A DNA stretch of 64,000 nt from JAIBDK01 sp965261915. GTDB taxonomy: Bacteria > Pseudomonadota > Gammaproteobacteria > Arenicellales > Poriferihabitantaceae. The DNA lies in the NCBI GenBank assembly GCA_965261915.1, contig CBDHDW010000013.1, positions 930,001 through 994,000 on the forward strand, written 5' to 3'. This document shows, one piece after another, positions 43,464 to 53,799 of this stretch. Position numbers and translations under genes: made by a program. Within the stretch, counting starts at the first letter, position 1. Every line of letters begins with the position of its first letter. Below the pieces are notes generated by a model. The model had not been told where the DNA came from and did not search any database. It was given only the letters and a program-made list of their open reading frames with translations.

Positions 43464-43796
43464 TCAAATAGAAAACGAAGACCCGCAACCGCAAGTGGTA
43501 GAGGCATTGGGATTATTAACTAAAAACCGACTCCCCATAATGTCGTCCTTATAATCGATTTCCGCCCCTCCCAGATACTGCAAACTGAGCATATCAACCA
43601 CCACTTTTATCCCGGACTGTTCGATGGAGATGTCATCTTCTTCGGGCATTTCATCAAACTGAAATCCATACTGAAAGCCAGAACAGCCGCCACCCTGAAT
43701 AAAAACCCGTAACATCAACTCGGGATTGTCCTTGGTCGCCAGTAACTCATTGATACGGGTTACAGCAGTTTCCGAAATTTTCAGGTCAGTTTCCAT
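43464..43796 (-). CDS. erpA: iron-sulfur cluster insertion protein ErpA
   Basis: A 110-aa A-type Fe-S carrier. The three cluster cysteines are in GGGCSGFQYGF and at the C-terminal STTCGCGSSF. The KVVVDMLSLQYLGGAEIDY block and the motif around position 50 (QFDEMPEEDD) favour ErpA over IscA or SufA. Monocistronic, with a strong terminator. ErpA delivers clusters to essential isoprenoid and respiratory enzymes; QueG, UDG and the sulfite reductase of this window also need Fe-S clusters. Confidence 0.92.
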   Translation of the reverse strand: METDLKISETAVTRINELLATKDNPELMLRVFIQGGGCSGFQYGFQFDEMPEEDDISIEQSGIKVVVDMLSLQYLGGAEIDYKDDIMGSRFLVNNPNASTTCGCGSSFSI

Positions 43797-44010
43797 CGGG
43801 TTTATCCAGAGTGTCAGCGCGAACTATGCACAAGCGGTTGATTCTTAACGTGAGGCAACAATTATATCGACTTACTGAGTATATGAGTAGTTTTTCGATG
43901 ATTTCAAGTTATGTTAACAGCGATAAAACAGCTTCAATTAATTTTTTCTATCGGTATACTCCAGTCAAATTCCACTAAAACCGCTTTAATTCTTAAACTC
44001 ATTCAAATCC

Positions 44011-45249
44011 ATGAAACTCGATATTGCATTTGTTCGTAGCCAGTTTGACCAACTCAACGATAATCCCGAATTCGTCTTTTGCGCCAACGCCGGTGGCAGC
44101 TATGTAGCCAACCAAGTGAACAAAGTGATGCAAGAGTACAATAGTCACACGCGAGTTCAACCTTACGAACGCTATGAAACCTCTTCTCGTGCAGGTCAGG
44201 CCATGGATCGCGCATTGCGTGGTTGGTCGGAAGCATTGCATATTTCAGAGGATGAATTGACGATTGGGCCGTCAACCTCAATGAACACCTACGTTATGGC
44301 GCAGGCGATTGGTGCCGGGCTTTGTTCGAAAGATGAAATCATCGTGACCAATCAGGATCATGAAGCAAATAGTGGGGTATGGCGGAAAATAGCGGATCAG
44401 ACTGATGCAACATTGCGCGAATGGCGCGTTGACCCGGAAACGGGGTTGCTCGATCCGTCTGATCTCGATGCGCTGTTAACCGATAACACACGCTGGGTCT
44501 TTTTTACCCATTGCTCTAACGTTGTCGGTACTGCAAATCCGGTTGCCGAAATCACAAAATCGATCAAAGCCAACTCGAATGCCCGTGTTTTCGTCGATGC
44601 CGTGGCGTACGCACCCCACCACATTTGTGATTTGAAAGCATTAGATGTAGACGGATATGCATTCAGCCTTTACAAAGTATTTGGTCCGCATCAAAGTTTG
44701 TTGTATGTAAACAAAGATGTCACTAGGTCCCTGGCGCCACAATGTCATTATTTTAATACTGAATTTCACACCAAGTTATTCAATCCAGCAGGACCGCAAC
44801 ATGCACAAGTGGCGGCCTGCGCAGGGGTTCTCGATTATTTTGATGATATTCACCGTCATCACTTCGCCGATAAGAGTTCGGCAACACGATCGGAAAAAAT
44901 GTCTGATTTGCATACATTAATCCTCGAACATGAAAATCAATTAGCGGCACCGATTCTCGACTTTTTGAACAACAACAAGCATGTCAGGCTCATAGGGAAA
45001 ACCCACACAAATGATAACGATCGTGCGCCAACCATTGCATTTAAACCGTTAAATGCAAGCTCTCTGGAAACATCACACAAAATACAGGATCACGGCATTG
45101 GTTGTGAAAGCAGTCATTTTTATGCCTATCGACTGGTTACGGACCTGGGGATCGAACCTGAAGACGGCGTTGTGAGAATTTCCCTGGTTCATTATTCGAG
45201 TGAAGATGAAGTGCAAAAAATTCTCGAAGCGCTGGATGCCAGTCTATAG
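44011..45249 (+). CDS. class V aminotransferase-fold PLP enzyme (cysteine desulfurase-like)
   Basis: A 412-aa fold-type I PLP protein. ANAGGSYVANQV at the N-terminus, TNQDHEANSGVWRKIAD, VFFTHCSNVVGTANPV and the PLP-site block VFVDAVAYAPHHICDLKALD followed by GYAFSLYKVFGPH (Lys as Schiff base) are typical of class V. Similar genes are annotated as cysteine desulfurase-like, but no clear active-site cysteine loop is visible, so substrate is open. The downstream DUF6314 gene overlaps its end. Confidence 0.8.
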   Translation: MKLDIAFVRSQFDQLNDNPEFVFCANAGGSYVANQVNKVMQEYNSHTRVQPYERYETSSRAGQAMDRALRGWSEALHISEDELTIGPSTSMNTYVMAQAIGAGLCSKDEIIVTNQDHEANSGVWRKIADQTDATLREWRVDPETGLLDPSDLDALLTDNTRWVFFTHCSNVVGTANPVAEITKSIKANSNARVFVDAVAYAPHHICDLKALDVDGYAFSLYKVFGPHQSLLYVNKDVTRSLAPQCHYFNTEFHTKLFNPAGPQHAQVAACAGVLDYFDDIHRHHFADKSSATRSEKMSDLHTLILEHENQLAAPILDFLNNNKHVRLIGKTHTNDNDRAPTIAFKPLNASSLETSHKIQDHGIGCESSHFYAYRLVTDLGIEPEDGVVRISLVHYSSEDEVQKILEALDASL

Positions 45250-45745
45250 TCATAATTTATCGCAAACGAATTTGACTAACGAAAATTCAGCATCGATACA
45301 GCATGACCTCTGGTCTCGACTAGCCACTATCAGCCGACTATCGTTTTCCGCAAAATCAGGCCGCAAGGAAATTGGTTGGAATGGCGAAGGGAATGGATCC
45401 GTCAAGACCAAAACCATTTGCGAAACAGAACTCCATTTTTTTGAATCGGGAAGTTGGCAAACAGCGAATAACAAAGTCCTGAAGTTTTCCAATACCTATC
45501 GATGGAGGCTCGACAAAAATTCCAGTGTTATAGAATTGGCACACCTTAGATATGGAGAATCTCAACCTGTTCCGCTTCTGACGCTTTTGCAAACTGGTGC
45601 GCGACAATGGTCTGCACTGTCACCTCATATGTGTAATGCTGATCAATATTCACTGACTGCCAGATTGCTGGAATCAGCGCTGCAAATGAATTGGGCCATT
45701 CAGGGGCCAAAAAAGGACGAAAGCCTGATTTATGTTTACAGTTAA
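45236..45745 (+). CDS. DUF6314-like protein
   Basis: A 169-aa soluble protein. Its central region ETELHFFESGSWQTANNK, KFSNTYRWRLDKNS and ELAHLRYGESQPVPLL matches the DUF6314 pattern as I know it. The function is unknown. The frame is open from 45200; I chose the ATG at 45236, which overlaps the previous gene by 14 bp. Coupling to the class V aminotransferase suggests a shared role. Confidence 0.65.
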   Translation: MPVYSHNLSQTNLTNENSASIQHDLWSRLATISRLSFSAKSGRKEIGWNGEGNGSVKTKTICETELHFFESGSWQTANNKVLKFSNTYRWRLDKNSSVIELAHLRYGESQPVPLLTLLQTGARQWSALSPHMCNADQYSLTARLLESALQMNWAIQGPKKDESLIYVYS

Positions 45746-45840
45746 GTATCAAAAACAATCATATTGTGCAAATAATTAGACGCTATTGGGTATTTATTTT
45801 TTGCAGTATCGTCTTGACTTCCATCAGGCTGCCGCCAAAC

Positions 45841-47073
45841 TCAAGCTTTTAAGATCTCTTTCAACGAGACATCCGAATTTTGCAAATCTTCTCTTGATAC
45901 CGACTTGTCATTTTCCATTATCATCTGTGCCATTCGCAACTCTTTTGCCAGCTTCATTCCAACTGCGATTGACACTGCGCCTTTTATTGATTCGCCCCGA
46001 ACCGAAAAGGCCAATATCTCATTTTTGCTGGCCTGCTGGCGGACGATCAAATCGTCAGCTGAATTAAATTCTCCCGCTATCTGCAGGTTATACTCATATT
46101 GATCGCTCCAAAACCAGGGTACGCTTTTCAACGGTTTTTCCTCTCCGCATATGTGGCTCGCGGCAACTTCGGCCTGCTGCTCCGCGTTTTGCCAGGACTC
46201 GAGTCTCTGATGCGTTTGCAACCGATTATTGTACGCACAGCTGCAGTCCCCAATCGCATAAACCTTCGGGTTAGATGTCTGACACAGCGCATTGCAAACA
46301 ATTCCATTGCCAATCTCCAGCGAGGCCCTCTCAGCAAGATCCACATTCGGCATCAAACCAATACCCACGATGACGCAGTCGACATCGATATTCTTTCCTG
46401 AATAAAGTTTTACCGATTCAACCGCATCATTGCCGAAAAAAGAACTGACTTGCTCCGAAAGCAACAATTTAACCGCTTTCTGCTGATGGATTCTTGCTAT
46501 CGTTTCGGAAACACTTCCAGGTAAAACCCGTGATAATAAACCCGCCGATAATTCCACTAAAGTAACTCGGCAGGATTTTTTAATGGCGGCTGCGGCAATC
46601 TCCAAACCGATAAACCCTCCACCTACAATCATAATTCTGGCACCGGGTTTCAAGCGACTGGCAATTTTGTTTGCATCCGCTGAATTTCGTAATTGGAAAA
46701 TACCATCCAGATCTGACCCAGGAATGTTCAATCCACGATTGACACCTCCGGTTGCCAATACCAGTTTGTCAAATTCGTGGAACCGGGCCTCACTGGTGAC
46801 AACTGTTCGCATATCCAGGTTGATATCCGTTACCCGACTATTTAACTCGACCTCAATCCCTGACTGCTCATATTTCAAAGTGTCTGCGAGATAGCAATCT
46901 GACAGTGCTCGTTCGCCGGTCAAACACCCTTTCGACAAAGGTGGCCGCTCATAGGGAAATTCAGACTCTTCACCTATCAATCGGATCGGATCCGGATAAG
47001 CCTTTTCCCGAAGTAGCAATGCCGCACGGCCACCGGCTTGCCCTGCCCCGACAATCACAACACCTGGGCTCAT
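45841..47073 (-). CDS. FAD-dependent ferredoxin reductase
   Basis: A 410-aa flavoprotein of the ferredoxin/rubredoxin reductase type used by Rieske dioxygenases and P450s. It has the FAD loop VVIVGAGQAGGRAALLLREK, the PYERPPLSK block, NAD site IMIVGGGFIGLEIAAAAIK, and the second FAD motif VYAIGDCSCAYN. It lies 36 bp after a Rieske-type ferredoxin gene on the same strand, which would be its electron acceptor. No terminal oxygenase gene is present nearby. Confidence 0.9.
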   Translation of the reverse strand: MSPGVVIVGAGQAGGRAALLLREKAYPDPIRLIGEESEFPYERPPLSKGCLTGERALSDCYLADTLKYEQSGIEVELNSRVTDINLDMRTVVTSEARFHEFDKLVLATGGVNRGLNIPGSDLDGIFQLRNSADANKIASRLKPGARIMIVGGGFIGLEIAAAAIKKSCRVTLVELSAGLLSRVLPGSVSETIARIHQQKAVKLLLSEQVSSFFGNDAVESVKLYSGKNIDVDCVIVGIGLMPNVDLAERASLEIGNGIVCNALCQTSNPKVYAIGDCSCAYNNRLQTHQRLESWQNAEQQAEVAASHICGEEKPLKSVPWFWSDQYEYNLQIAGEFNSADDLIVRQQASKNEILAFSVRGESIKGAVSIAVGMKLAKELRMAQMIMENDKSVSREDLQNSDVSLKEILKA

Positions 47074-47109
47074 AATTCACTTTCCAGGTCGTGCAAAACG
47101 GATTTGATT

Positions 47110-47430
47110 TTAAACCTGAATATAAATATCGCCATCAACAATTTGCACGGGATAAGTTTTTAAATCAATGCAGACTGGTGCAGACTTGGCTTTTCCGGTG
47201 GGGATATGAAAACGCCCCTGATGCAGCGGGCATTCGATTACGTCATCAATTACCAGACCATCAGCCAGATGCTGGTCTTCGTGAGTACAAATTCCATCAG
47301 TCGCAAAAAAACCCTCTTCGGTGTTATATATCGCAAAGGTTTTGTCATCCAAATCAAACCGCATTACATCTTCTTCATCGATGTCATCGCTGGGTCCAAC
47401 TTTGTGCCAATTTTCGCCTAAGTCACTCAT
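47110..47430 (-). CDS. Rieske 2Fe-2S ferredoxin
   Basis: A 106-aa soluble Rieske ferredoxin. The cluster ligands are Cys and His in CTHEDQ and in CPLHQGRFH, with the expected spacing. It lacks a signal peptide or anchor, so it is cytoplasmic, like BphF-type ferredoxins. It lies between the ThDP enzyme and the reductase gene; these three form a likely unit. Confidence 0.93.
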   Translation of the reverse strand: MSDLGENWHKVGPSDDIDEEDVMRFDLDDKTFAIYNTEEGFFATDGICTHEDQHLADGLVIDDVIECPLHQGRFHIPTGKAKSAPVCIDLKTYPVQIVDGDIYIQV

Positions 47431-47563
47431 ATTCAGTCTCCGGTGTGAGTCTTGGTTTTCATGACCTGGGTCATCGAAACGAACCAGAATGCGACGAATT
47501 AGAACTCAAATCAAGACATACGACAATCGCTATTTTGCCGCAAATTTTGATCCTGAAAATCCG

Positions 47564-49216
47564 TTAAATTGGGCACGCAATATTTCCAAGACGCTCCGTT
47601 AACTTCATGTTTTCGGCATAGTCAATTGACACGACGACCAGCGAGGGCCCTTGCTCTGCAAACGCATTTCGCAGCGTATCCTGCAAATCCACACTATTGT
47701 TAACCATATGTCCTCCCCAGCCGAACGCCCCTGCCAACTGCATCCAGTGCGGATTTCCAAAGGACAAGTCGGTGTGTTTGCCAAACTCCGCTGTTTGCTT
47801 CCAGGCAATCAGTCCGTATGCATTGTCTTCCCAAACCATGACCACAATGTTGCTATTCAATCGTTTAGCGGTTTCCATTTCCTGAACATTCATCATAAAT
47901 CCAGCATCGCCAGAAATCGCCAGCACTCTTCGACCAGGATGCACCAAAGAAGCCGCCACTGCACCAGGTAATGCAAAACCCATGGAGCAAAAACCATTCG
48001 GGATAAGGCAGGTATTAGGTTCGTGACATTGATAGTGTCTGGCAATCCACATTTTATGGGCGCCAACATCAGACAGCACTATATCGTTGGGTGCCATAAC
48101 CTGGCGCACGTCCCAAAGCGCTTTTTGAGGTCGTACTGAGCCTTTGGTGTCATCATCCTTGTGCAGAGCCAGCTCGTCCTGCATTTGCTGACGAGTAGAA
48201 TATTGTTGCGACAAGTCAAACTTCGGCACACCCTCTCTCGTTAAACGGTCGTTTAACATCCACAGGGTATGCGCCAGATCTCCCACTATTTCGGTTTCCG
48301 GATGATAATGTTCATCAATCTCCGCCGGTAGAAAATCAGCGTGAATAATCGTTTTGTCTTTCATCGAATTCCACAATATGGGATGGTATTCCACCATGTC
48401 GTAACCCAGCGTAATGACGACATCAGCCGCATCAACCGCACAAGCCACCAGATCTTTGGCCTGCAGCCCAATGGTGTACAGACAGTAATCCGAATCCATA
48501 TCAACACAGCCTTTTGCCATAAATGTACTGACAACACCGATGCCGGTGGCATCGCAAAACTTTCTGAGCTGCTTACTCGCACGGCGGCGTATACAGCCAT
48601 TTCCGGCAAGGATGAGCGGTCGTTTTGCTTTTTGGATAATTCCAAAAGCCTGATCAACAATTTTGTCGTCGGCAACAGATCGCCTGAATCTGTGAGGCAC
48701 CATCGGTGTCGCGGTCGCCTCCTTTTTAGCGATATCTTCGGGCAGTTCGATATGAACTGCACCTGGTTTCTCAGTTCTCGCCAAACGCACCGCCTTGCGG
48801 ATTATTTCGGGGATATTATTTTCGTGCAGCACGGTAGTTGCCCATTTCGTAACTGGCTCAAACATGTGTACCACATCCATAATCTGGTGAGATTCCTTAT
48901 GCAATCTTTCGGTTGAACCTTGACCGGTTAATACCAGCATAGGCGCCCGATCCATATTGGAATCCGCTACGCCAGTAATCAGATTTGTCGCACCGGGTCC
49001 TAAGGTACCGAGACAGCCTGCAGTATGGCCGGTAAGCCTTCCGTATATCTCCGCCATAAATGCAGCACCCTGCTCATGGCGGGTTAATATAAATCGAATA
49101 CTGTCAGAATTTTCCAACGACATCATAAAGTCGGCATTCTCCTCTCCAGGTACGCCAAATATATATTCGATACCTTCCGCTTCAAGTGATTTAACAAAAA
49201 GGTCAGAGGCTTTCAT
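47564..49216 (-). CDS. acetolactate synthase-like ThDP enzyme
   Basis: A 550-aa ThDP-dependent enzyme of the catabolic ALS-like subgroup. It shows FGVPGEENADFMMSLENS, RHEQGAAFMAEIYGRLTG, LGTLGPGATNLITGVADSN, and the ThDP-metal block ISGDAGFMMNVQEMETAKRL. It differs from IlvI (29.4 kb) and has no small subunit next to it, like FAD-independent AlsS-type proteins. Its clustering with a Rieske ferredoxin and reductase is unusual for acetoin synthesis, so another 2-oxo acid reaction is possible. It diverges from icd. Confidence 0.85.
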   Translation of the reverse strand: MKASDLFVKSLEAEGIEYIFGVPGEENADFMMSLENSDSIRFILTRHEQGAAFMAEIYGRLTGHTAGCLGTLGPGATNLITGVADSNMDRAPMLVLTGQGSTERLHKESHQIMDVVHMFEPVTKWATTVLHENNIPEIIRKAVRLARTEKPGAVHIELPEDIAKKEATATPMVPHRFRRSVADDKIVDQAFGIIQKAKRPLILAGNGCIRRRASKQLRKFCDATGIGVVSTFMAKGCVDMDSDYCLYTIGLQAKDLVACAVDAADVVITLGYDMVEYHPILWNSMKDKTIIHADFLPAEIDEHYHPETEIVGDLAHTLWMLNDRLTREGVPKFDLSQQYSTRQQMQDELALHKDDDTKGSVRPQKALWDVRQVMAPNDIVLSDVGAHKMWIARHYQCHEPNTCLIPNGFCSMGFALPGAVAASLVHPGRRVLAISGDAGFMMNVQEMETAKRLNSNIVVMVWEDNAYGLIAWKQTAEFGKHTDLSFGNPHWMQLAGAFGWGGHMVNNSVDLQDTLRNAFAEQGPSLVVVSIDYAENMKLTERLGNIACPI

Positions 49217-49365
49217 ATTGTATTCCCAGGTATTGTCAATAATGTTGTGATAGCATGCATCTACATTAGTTCAATCTATTCATACCTTTTCAAGAACCCA
49301 GATTGAAATTCACAGTCAACTAGTATAGTTTAAATACAAATAAATCAAAAACCGACCACAACAGC

Positions 49366-50616
49366 ATGTCCTATAAAAACATTATTATTCCCGATGGTGG
49401 CGAAAAAATATCAATTTCAAACGGAAAACTTTCTGTACCTGACCAGCCGATTCTTGGTTTCGTCGAAGGCGATGGCATTGGACCGGACATTACAAATGCC
49501 TCGCTTCGGGTTTGGGACAGCGCAGTCGAGAAAGCTTACAACGGCAAAAGAAAAGTCCATTGGTGCGAGTTGTTTATGGGGGAAAAAGCAGCGGGGATTT
49601 ACGAGGGCGATTTTTTTCCTGATGAAACATTGCAGGCAATAAACGATTTAACGGTATCCATTAAAGGCCCGTTGACGACTCCGGTTGGGGGTGGATTTCG
49701 CTCTTTGAATGTGTCTCTTCGTCAGGAAATGGATTTATATGCCTGTGTTCGCCCGGTACGCTACTACAGCGGTGTTCCATCACCACTCAAAAAACCGGAA
49801 GAAGTTGACGTTGTTATTTTTCGTGAGAATACCGAAGATGTTTACGCAGGAATCGAATTTGAAAGCGGCTCGGATGCGAACAAAAAGCTCGCTAAATTTC
49901 TCAGAGAAGAAATGGGGGCGGAGTTTTTCGAGGACGCTGGATTGGGCGTAAAACCTATCAGCTCTTTTGGCAGCAAAAGGCTCGTCCGCAAAGCCATTCA
50001 ATATGCAATCGACCACAACAAGCCTAGTGTGACATTGGTCCACAAAGGCAACATTATGAAATTTACCGAAGGTGCCTTTCGTAATTGGGGCTATGAAGTT
50101 GCTACCGAAGAGTTCAGAGATCACATCATTACCGAAGATGAGCTCTGGGACGAACATGACGGGGAAATGCCGGAAGGAAAGATCCTCGTCAAAGACAGAA
50201 TTGCCGATATCATGTTTCAGCTATTACAACTTCGCCCCGCTGAATTTGATGTTATTGCCACGATGAACCTGAATGGTGACTATTTGTCAGATGCATTGGC
50301 CGCTGAGGTTGGCGGTATTGGTATTGCACCTGGTGCAAACATGGCGGAACATATCAGTGTGTTTGAAGCAACTCACGGAACGGCTCCCAAGTACGCCAAT
50401 CAGGACAAAGTCAATCCATCTTCATTGATGTTTTCCGGGGCAATGATGTTTGAATATATCGGCTGGCGAGAAGTCACCGATCTCATCAATGAAGCATTTG
50501 TTGCGGTTATGGGAGACAAGACCGTAACCTATGACTTTGCACGTCTGATGGAAGGATCAACAACACTCTCAACCAGTGCCTTTGCCGACGCTTTGATACG
50601 TCAAATTAAAAAATAA
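49366..50616 (+). CDS. icd: isocitrate dehydrogenase, NADP-dependent
   Basis: A 416-aa enzyme of the E. coli Icd type, converting isocitrate to 2-oxoglutarate in the TCA cycle. It has GFVEGDGIGPDITNASLRV, the substrate serine block SLNVSLRQEMDLYACVRPV, REN-TEDVYAGIEFE, HKGNIMKFTEGAFRNWGYE and the C-terminal THGTAPKYANQDKVNPSS. Monocistronic, divergent from the ThDP enzyme gene. Confidence 0.97.
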   Translation: MSYKNIIIPDGGEKISISNGKLSVPDQPILGFVEGDGIGPDITNASLRVWDSAVEKAYNGKRKVHWCELFMGEKAAGIYEGDFFPDETLQAINDLTVSIKGPLTTPVGGGFRSLNVSLRQEMDLYACVRPVRYYSGVPSPLKKPEEVDVVIFRENTEDVYAGIEFESGSDANKKLAKFLREEMGAEFFEDAGLGVKPISSFGSKRLVRKAIQYAIDHNKPSVTLVHKGNIMKFTEGAFRNWGYEVATEEFRDHIITEDELWDEHDGEMPEGKILVKDRIADIMFQLLQLRPAEFDVIATMNLNGDYLSDALAAEVGGIGIAPGANMAEHISVFEATHGTAPKYANQDKVNPSSLMFSGAMMFEYIGWREVTDLINEAFVAVMGDKTVTYDFARLMEGSTTLSTSAFADALIRQIKK

Positions 50617-50763
50617 CCCAGCGGATTACGATCAATTGCTGATTTTTCAGAATTCAGCTAAATTTTTCGAAACACAAAAGAACCAAACTGGTCAATTTGC
50701 AACTTTTCAGCAGTTCGATAGTCCGTATGGAGTGCGAAACACTCGCTTACAGGAAATAATAAA

Positions 50764-51444
50764 ATGTCGAAAGGCAAAATAATCCTAATCGGACTCATCG
50801 TCATCGTGGCCGCAGTTCTCATCTATATCGGTCCCGAAAAATATCTGAATCTCGAATTCATCAAATCCAGACTCGATCAGCTGGTCGAGTATAAAGAACA
50901 GAATCCGCTCGCCATGGCTTTGATATTTTCTGGGATTTATATCGCGGTGACTGCCGCATCAATTCCCGGTGCGCTAGTATTAACGCTACTCGGTGGCGCT
51001 ATTTTCGGATTCATTCTCGGTTCCATTATCGTCCTCATTTCCGCAACTATCGGTGCAACCATTGCATTTCTGGTCGCTCGATACTTGTTTGATGATCTGG
51101 TTCAACAAAAAATGGGGGATAAACTCGCGAAAATTCGCGAAAACTTCCGAAAAGAAGGTGCCTTGTATTTATTTTCCATGCGACTGGTACCCGTCATCCC
51201 GTTTTTTGCAATCAATCTGCTGATGGGTCTAACTTCAATAAAAACAGCAACCTACTTTATTGCATCATTTGTTGGGATGGCTCCTGGTACGATGGTTTTT
51301 ATTAACGCCGGCACCCAGCTAGCGAAGCTCGATTCTCTGAAAGGATTATTATCACCGAGCTTGATTGCTTCTTTTGTTCTACTTGCGGTTTTTCCTTATA
51401 TTGCCAAGTATGTATTGAACCAAGTCAAGAAACGAGCCTTCTAG
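50764..51444 (+). CDS. TVP38/TMEM64-family membrane protein
   Basis: A 226-aa inner-membrane protein with about five hydrophobic segments. The SNARE-associated/DedA-like motif is seen in LLGGAIFGFILGSIIVL and in FSMRLVPVIPFFAINLLMG. Members are thought to act as lipid scramblases or in membrane homeostasis. AGGA lies just before the ATG. It precedes a flavin oxidoreductase gene by 37 bp; this pair recurs in proteobacteria. Confidence 0.88.
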   Translation: MSKGKIILIGLIVIVAAVLIYIGPEKYLNLEFIKSRLDQLVEYKEQNPLAMALIFSGIYIAVTAASIPGALVLTLLGGAIFGFILGSIIVLISATIGATIAFLVARYLFDDLVQQKMGDKLAKIRENFRKEGALYLFSMRLVPVIPFFAINLLMGLTSIKTATYFIASFVGMAPGTMVFINAGTQLAKLDSLKGLLSPSLIASFVLLAVFPYIAKYVLNQVKKRAF

Positions 51445-51481
51445 TAGAATCTCCTGCCACCAATTTAGGGTAATTTCTTCT

Positions 51482-52918
51482 ATGTCAAAATATGACGCTA
51501 ATCTCATCGTAGTCGGTGCCGGCAGCGGTGGGCTGGTAACGGCGTATATCGCAGCAGCGATTAAAGCCAAAGTTATTTTGATTGAAAAAGGTGACATGGG
51601 AGGTGACTGCCTGAACACAGGCTGCGTGCCGTCAAAATCGTTAATTGCATCAGCGAAGTACATTCACGGAATCAAACACTCAAAAAAGTATGGGATCCGA
51701 TCTGCCTCCTGTGATTTTGATTTTGCTGAAATAATGGAACGCATACAATCCATAATCGACTCTATTCGCCCGCATGACTCTGTTGAACGATATACGTCAC
51801 TGGGAGTAGACGTCATTAAAGGTGAAGCAGAAATCATTTCCAGGCATGCAGTTCGAGTTAATGATAAAGAATATACAGCGAGATCCATCGTTATCGCTGC
51901 AGGTGCGGAACCATTCGTACCGCCAATAGCAGGACTATCGGATATCCCATACTACACCTCAGACACCATCTGGAATCTCCGCGAGCTGCCAAAAAAGATG
52001 ATTGTTCTCGGAGGAGGCCCCATCGGTTGTGAACTAACCCAATGTTTTGCCCGGATCGGATCTGAAGTTACCTTGGTTGAGATGGCTGATCGAATCATGC
52101 CCCGGGAAGACACGGAATTCTCGGAACATATTTCCAGTAAGTTTAAACACGAAGGCATCACCGTGGTAGATAATCATATGGCGAAAAAAGTAGTTGTTAG
52201 CGACGGCCGTAAATATCTTGTCTGTGAGCGCAATGGCAGTACTATTGATGTTGAATTTGACCATATCCTTGTCGCATTGGGTCGAGCGGCACGGTTGAAT
52301 GGTTATGGGTTAGAAAACCTGAACATACCGGTTAGCGAAAGAAAAACAATTCAAGCCAATGAATATCTACAAGCCGGCTATACCAATATCTATGCTGTAG
52401 GAGATGTTGTTGGACCCTATCAATTCACTCACGCGGCCGCGCATCAGGCCTGGTATGCCTGCGTTAATGCCTTATTCAGTCCATTTAAAAAATTCAAGGT
52501 CGATTACAGCGTTTTACCCTGGGCTACCTATACTGATCCCGAAGTCGCCAGAGTAGGGCTTAACGAAACAGAAGCCAAAGAAAACAATATAAAGTATGAA
52601 ATCACCACTTATGATCTCGCTGAACTTGACCGTGCAAAAGCGGACGGTCACGCTGAAGGGTTGATTAAGGTGCTCACAGTACCCGGGAAGGACAAAATTC
52701 TGGGTGTCACCATCATGGGAAAACACGCGGGTGATATCATTGCCGAGTTTGTCCTCGCCATGCGACATGGTCTGGGTATGAATAAAATACTCGGAACAAT
52801 TCATGCTTACCCAACCTGGATGGAAGCGAATAAATATGCTGCCGGGAACTGGAAAAAATCACACGCTCCAGTATGGGTGTTAAACCTGCTGGAAAAATTT
52901 CACAGCTGGCGGCGCTGA
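51482..52918 (+). CDS. mercuric reductase-like pyridine nucleotide-disulfide oxidoreductase
   Basis: A 478-aa FAD enzyme. It has VVGAGSGGLVTAYIAAAIK, the redox disulfide GDMGGDCLNTGCVPSK, NAD site IVLGGGPIGCELTQCF, VYAVGDVVGPYQFTHAA and the C-terminal dimerisation domain with HAYPTWMEA. The MerA C-terminal cysteine pair is absent, so it is probably not a mercuric reductase; the physiological substrate is unknown. The last 91 bp of its coding sequence and the following 30 bp are repeated at 57706-57826 as the duplicated target of the IS1634-like element. Confidence 0.9.
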   Translation: MSKYDANLIVVGAGSGGLVTAYIAAAIKAKVILIEKGDMGGDCLNTGCVPSKSLIASAKYIHGIKHSKKYGIRSASCDFDFAEIMERIQSIIDSIRPHDSVERYTSLGVDVIKGEAEIISRHAVRVNDKEYTARSIVIAAGAEPFVPPIAGLSDIPYYTSDTIWNLRELPKKMIVLGGGPIGCELTQCFARIGSEVTLVEMADRIMPREDTEFSEHISSKFKHEGITVVDNHMAKKVVVSDGRKYLVCERNGSTIDVEFDHILVALGRAARLNGYGLENLNIPVSERKTIQANEYLQAGYTNIYAVGDVVGPYQFTHAAAHQAWYACVNALFSPFKKFKVDYSVLPWATYTDPEVARVGLNETEAKENNIKYEITTYDLAELDRAKADGHAEGLIKVLTVPGKDKILGVTIMGKHAGDIIAEFVLAMRHGLGMNKILGTIHAYPTWMEANKYAAGNWKKSHAPVWVLNLLEKFHSWRR

Positions 52919-52947
52919 CAAATTCAAAAGAAACCTGAACTGTTTCT
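52827..52947. repeat. left copy of the 121-bp target site duplication
   Basis: These 121 bp are repeated at 57706-57826 in the same orientation with four mismatches. They directly abut the left inverted repeat of the IS1634-like element. The left copy contains the end of the flavoprotein gene, so the gene stayed intact. Long and variable target duplications are characteristic of IS1634. Confidence 0.9.
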
Positions 52948-53799
52948 CCTGACTTCGACGGTCCACCCCACGCAGATCGCCTACAGCCCAGTAAATACGG
53001 GGGTCTTCTGTTAAGATCGATTTGTAGTGCCTAGAAAATATTTGTGTTGGCTTAGGCGATGGCACAGTGTAAGCTCACCCCATGTTCGTTCGCGTTAAAT
53101 CGACACCCAATAGCCCAAGACAATCGGTTCAGATTGTTTCATCTGTGCGCGTCGGCGATAAGGTCAAGCAAAAGATTGTGCGTTATGTCGGCATTGCCAT
53201 GGATGACGAGGAGTTGGCGCAGTTGAAGGCTTTGGCCGAGGTTGTCAAGGCGAAGATTGAAGTCCAGCATCAGCCCAGCCTGTTCCCGCCTGAGGCGGTC
53301 GCCAAACAAGTTATTGAAGCGAAAGCAGCCCAAGCGTCTAAAGCCACCTTGAATGTTGATCTGAGGCAGATGGTGGAAGAACAACGTGTGGTGCTGGGCA
53401 TCCATGAGGTGTATGGCGCGGTCTATCGCCAGTTGTCGTTCGATACCCTGTTGCCGCAAAAGAAGTATCGTGCCTCCACAGAAACACTGTTTCATTGTGT
53501 GATGGCACGCATTGCTAATCCCCCCAGAGCAAGGCAAGCGCAAGCGCGGCAGTGTGCAGCAGCTGGAGCAGGACTTTGGCGTTTCTTTGTCCTTAGAGAA
53601 AGTTTATCGGATGATGGATCAGCTGGACGATAACACCATCAGTCGGCTACAAGCGATGACCTGTGAAGGCACGCGATCCTTGTTACCTGGTGCGTTGGAT
53701 GTGTTGTTTTTTGACTGTACGACACTGTATTTTGAGTCTTTCAAGGAAGACGAATTAAAACAAAATGGCTACAGCAAGGACTGTCAAGTTAATCAGACA

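Noticed and set aside
51482..52918. Mercuric reductase (merA)
   Set aside because: The N-terminal metal-binding domain and the C-terminal cysteine pair are absent; only the general disulfide oxidoreductase fold is supported.
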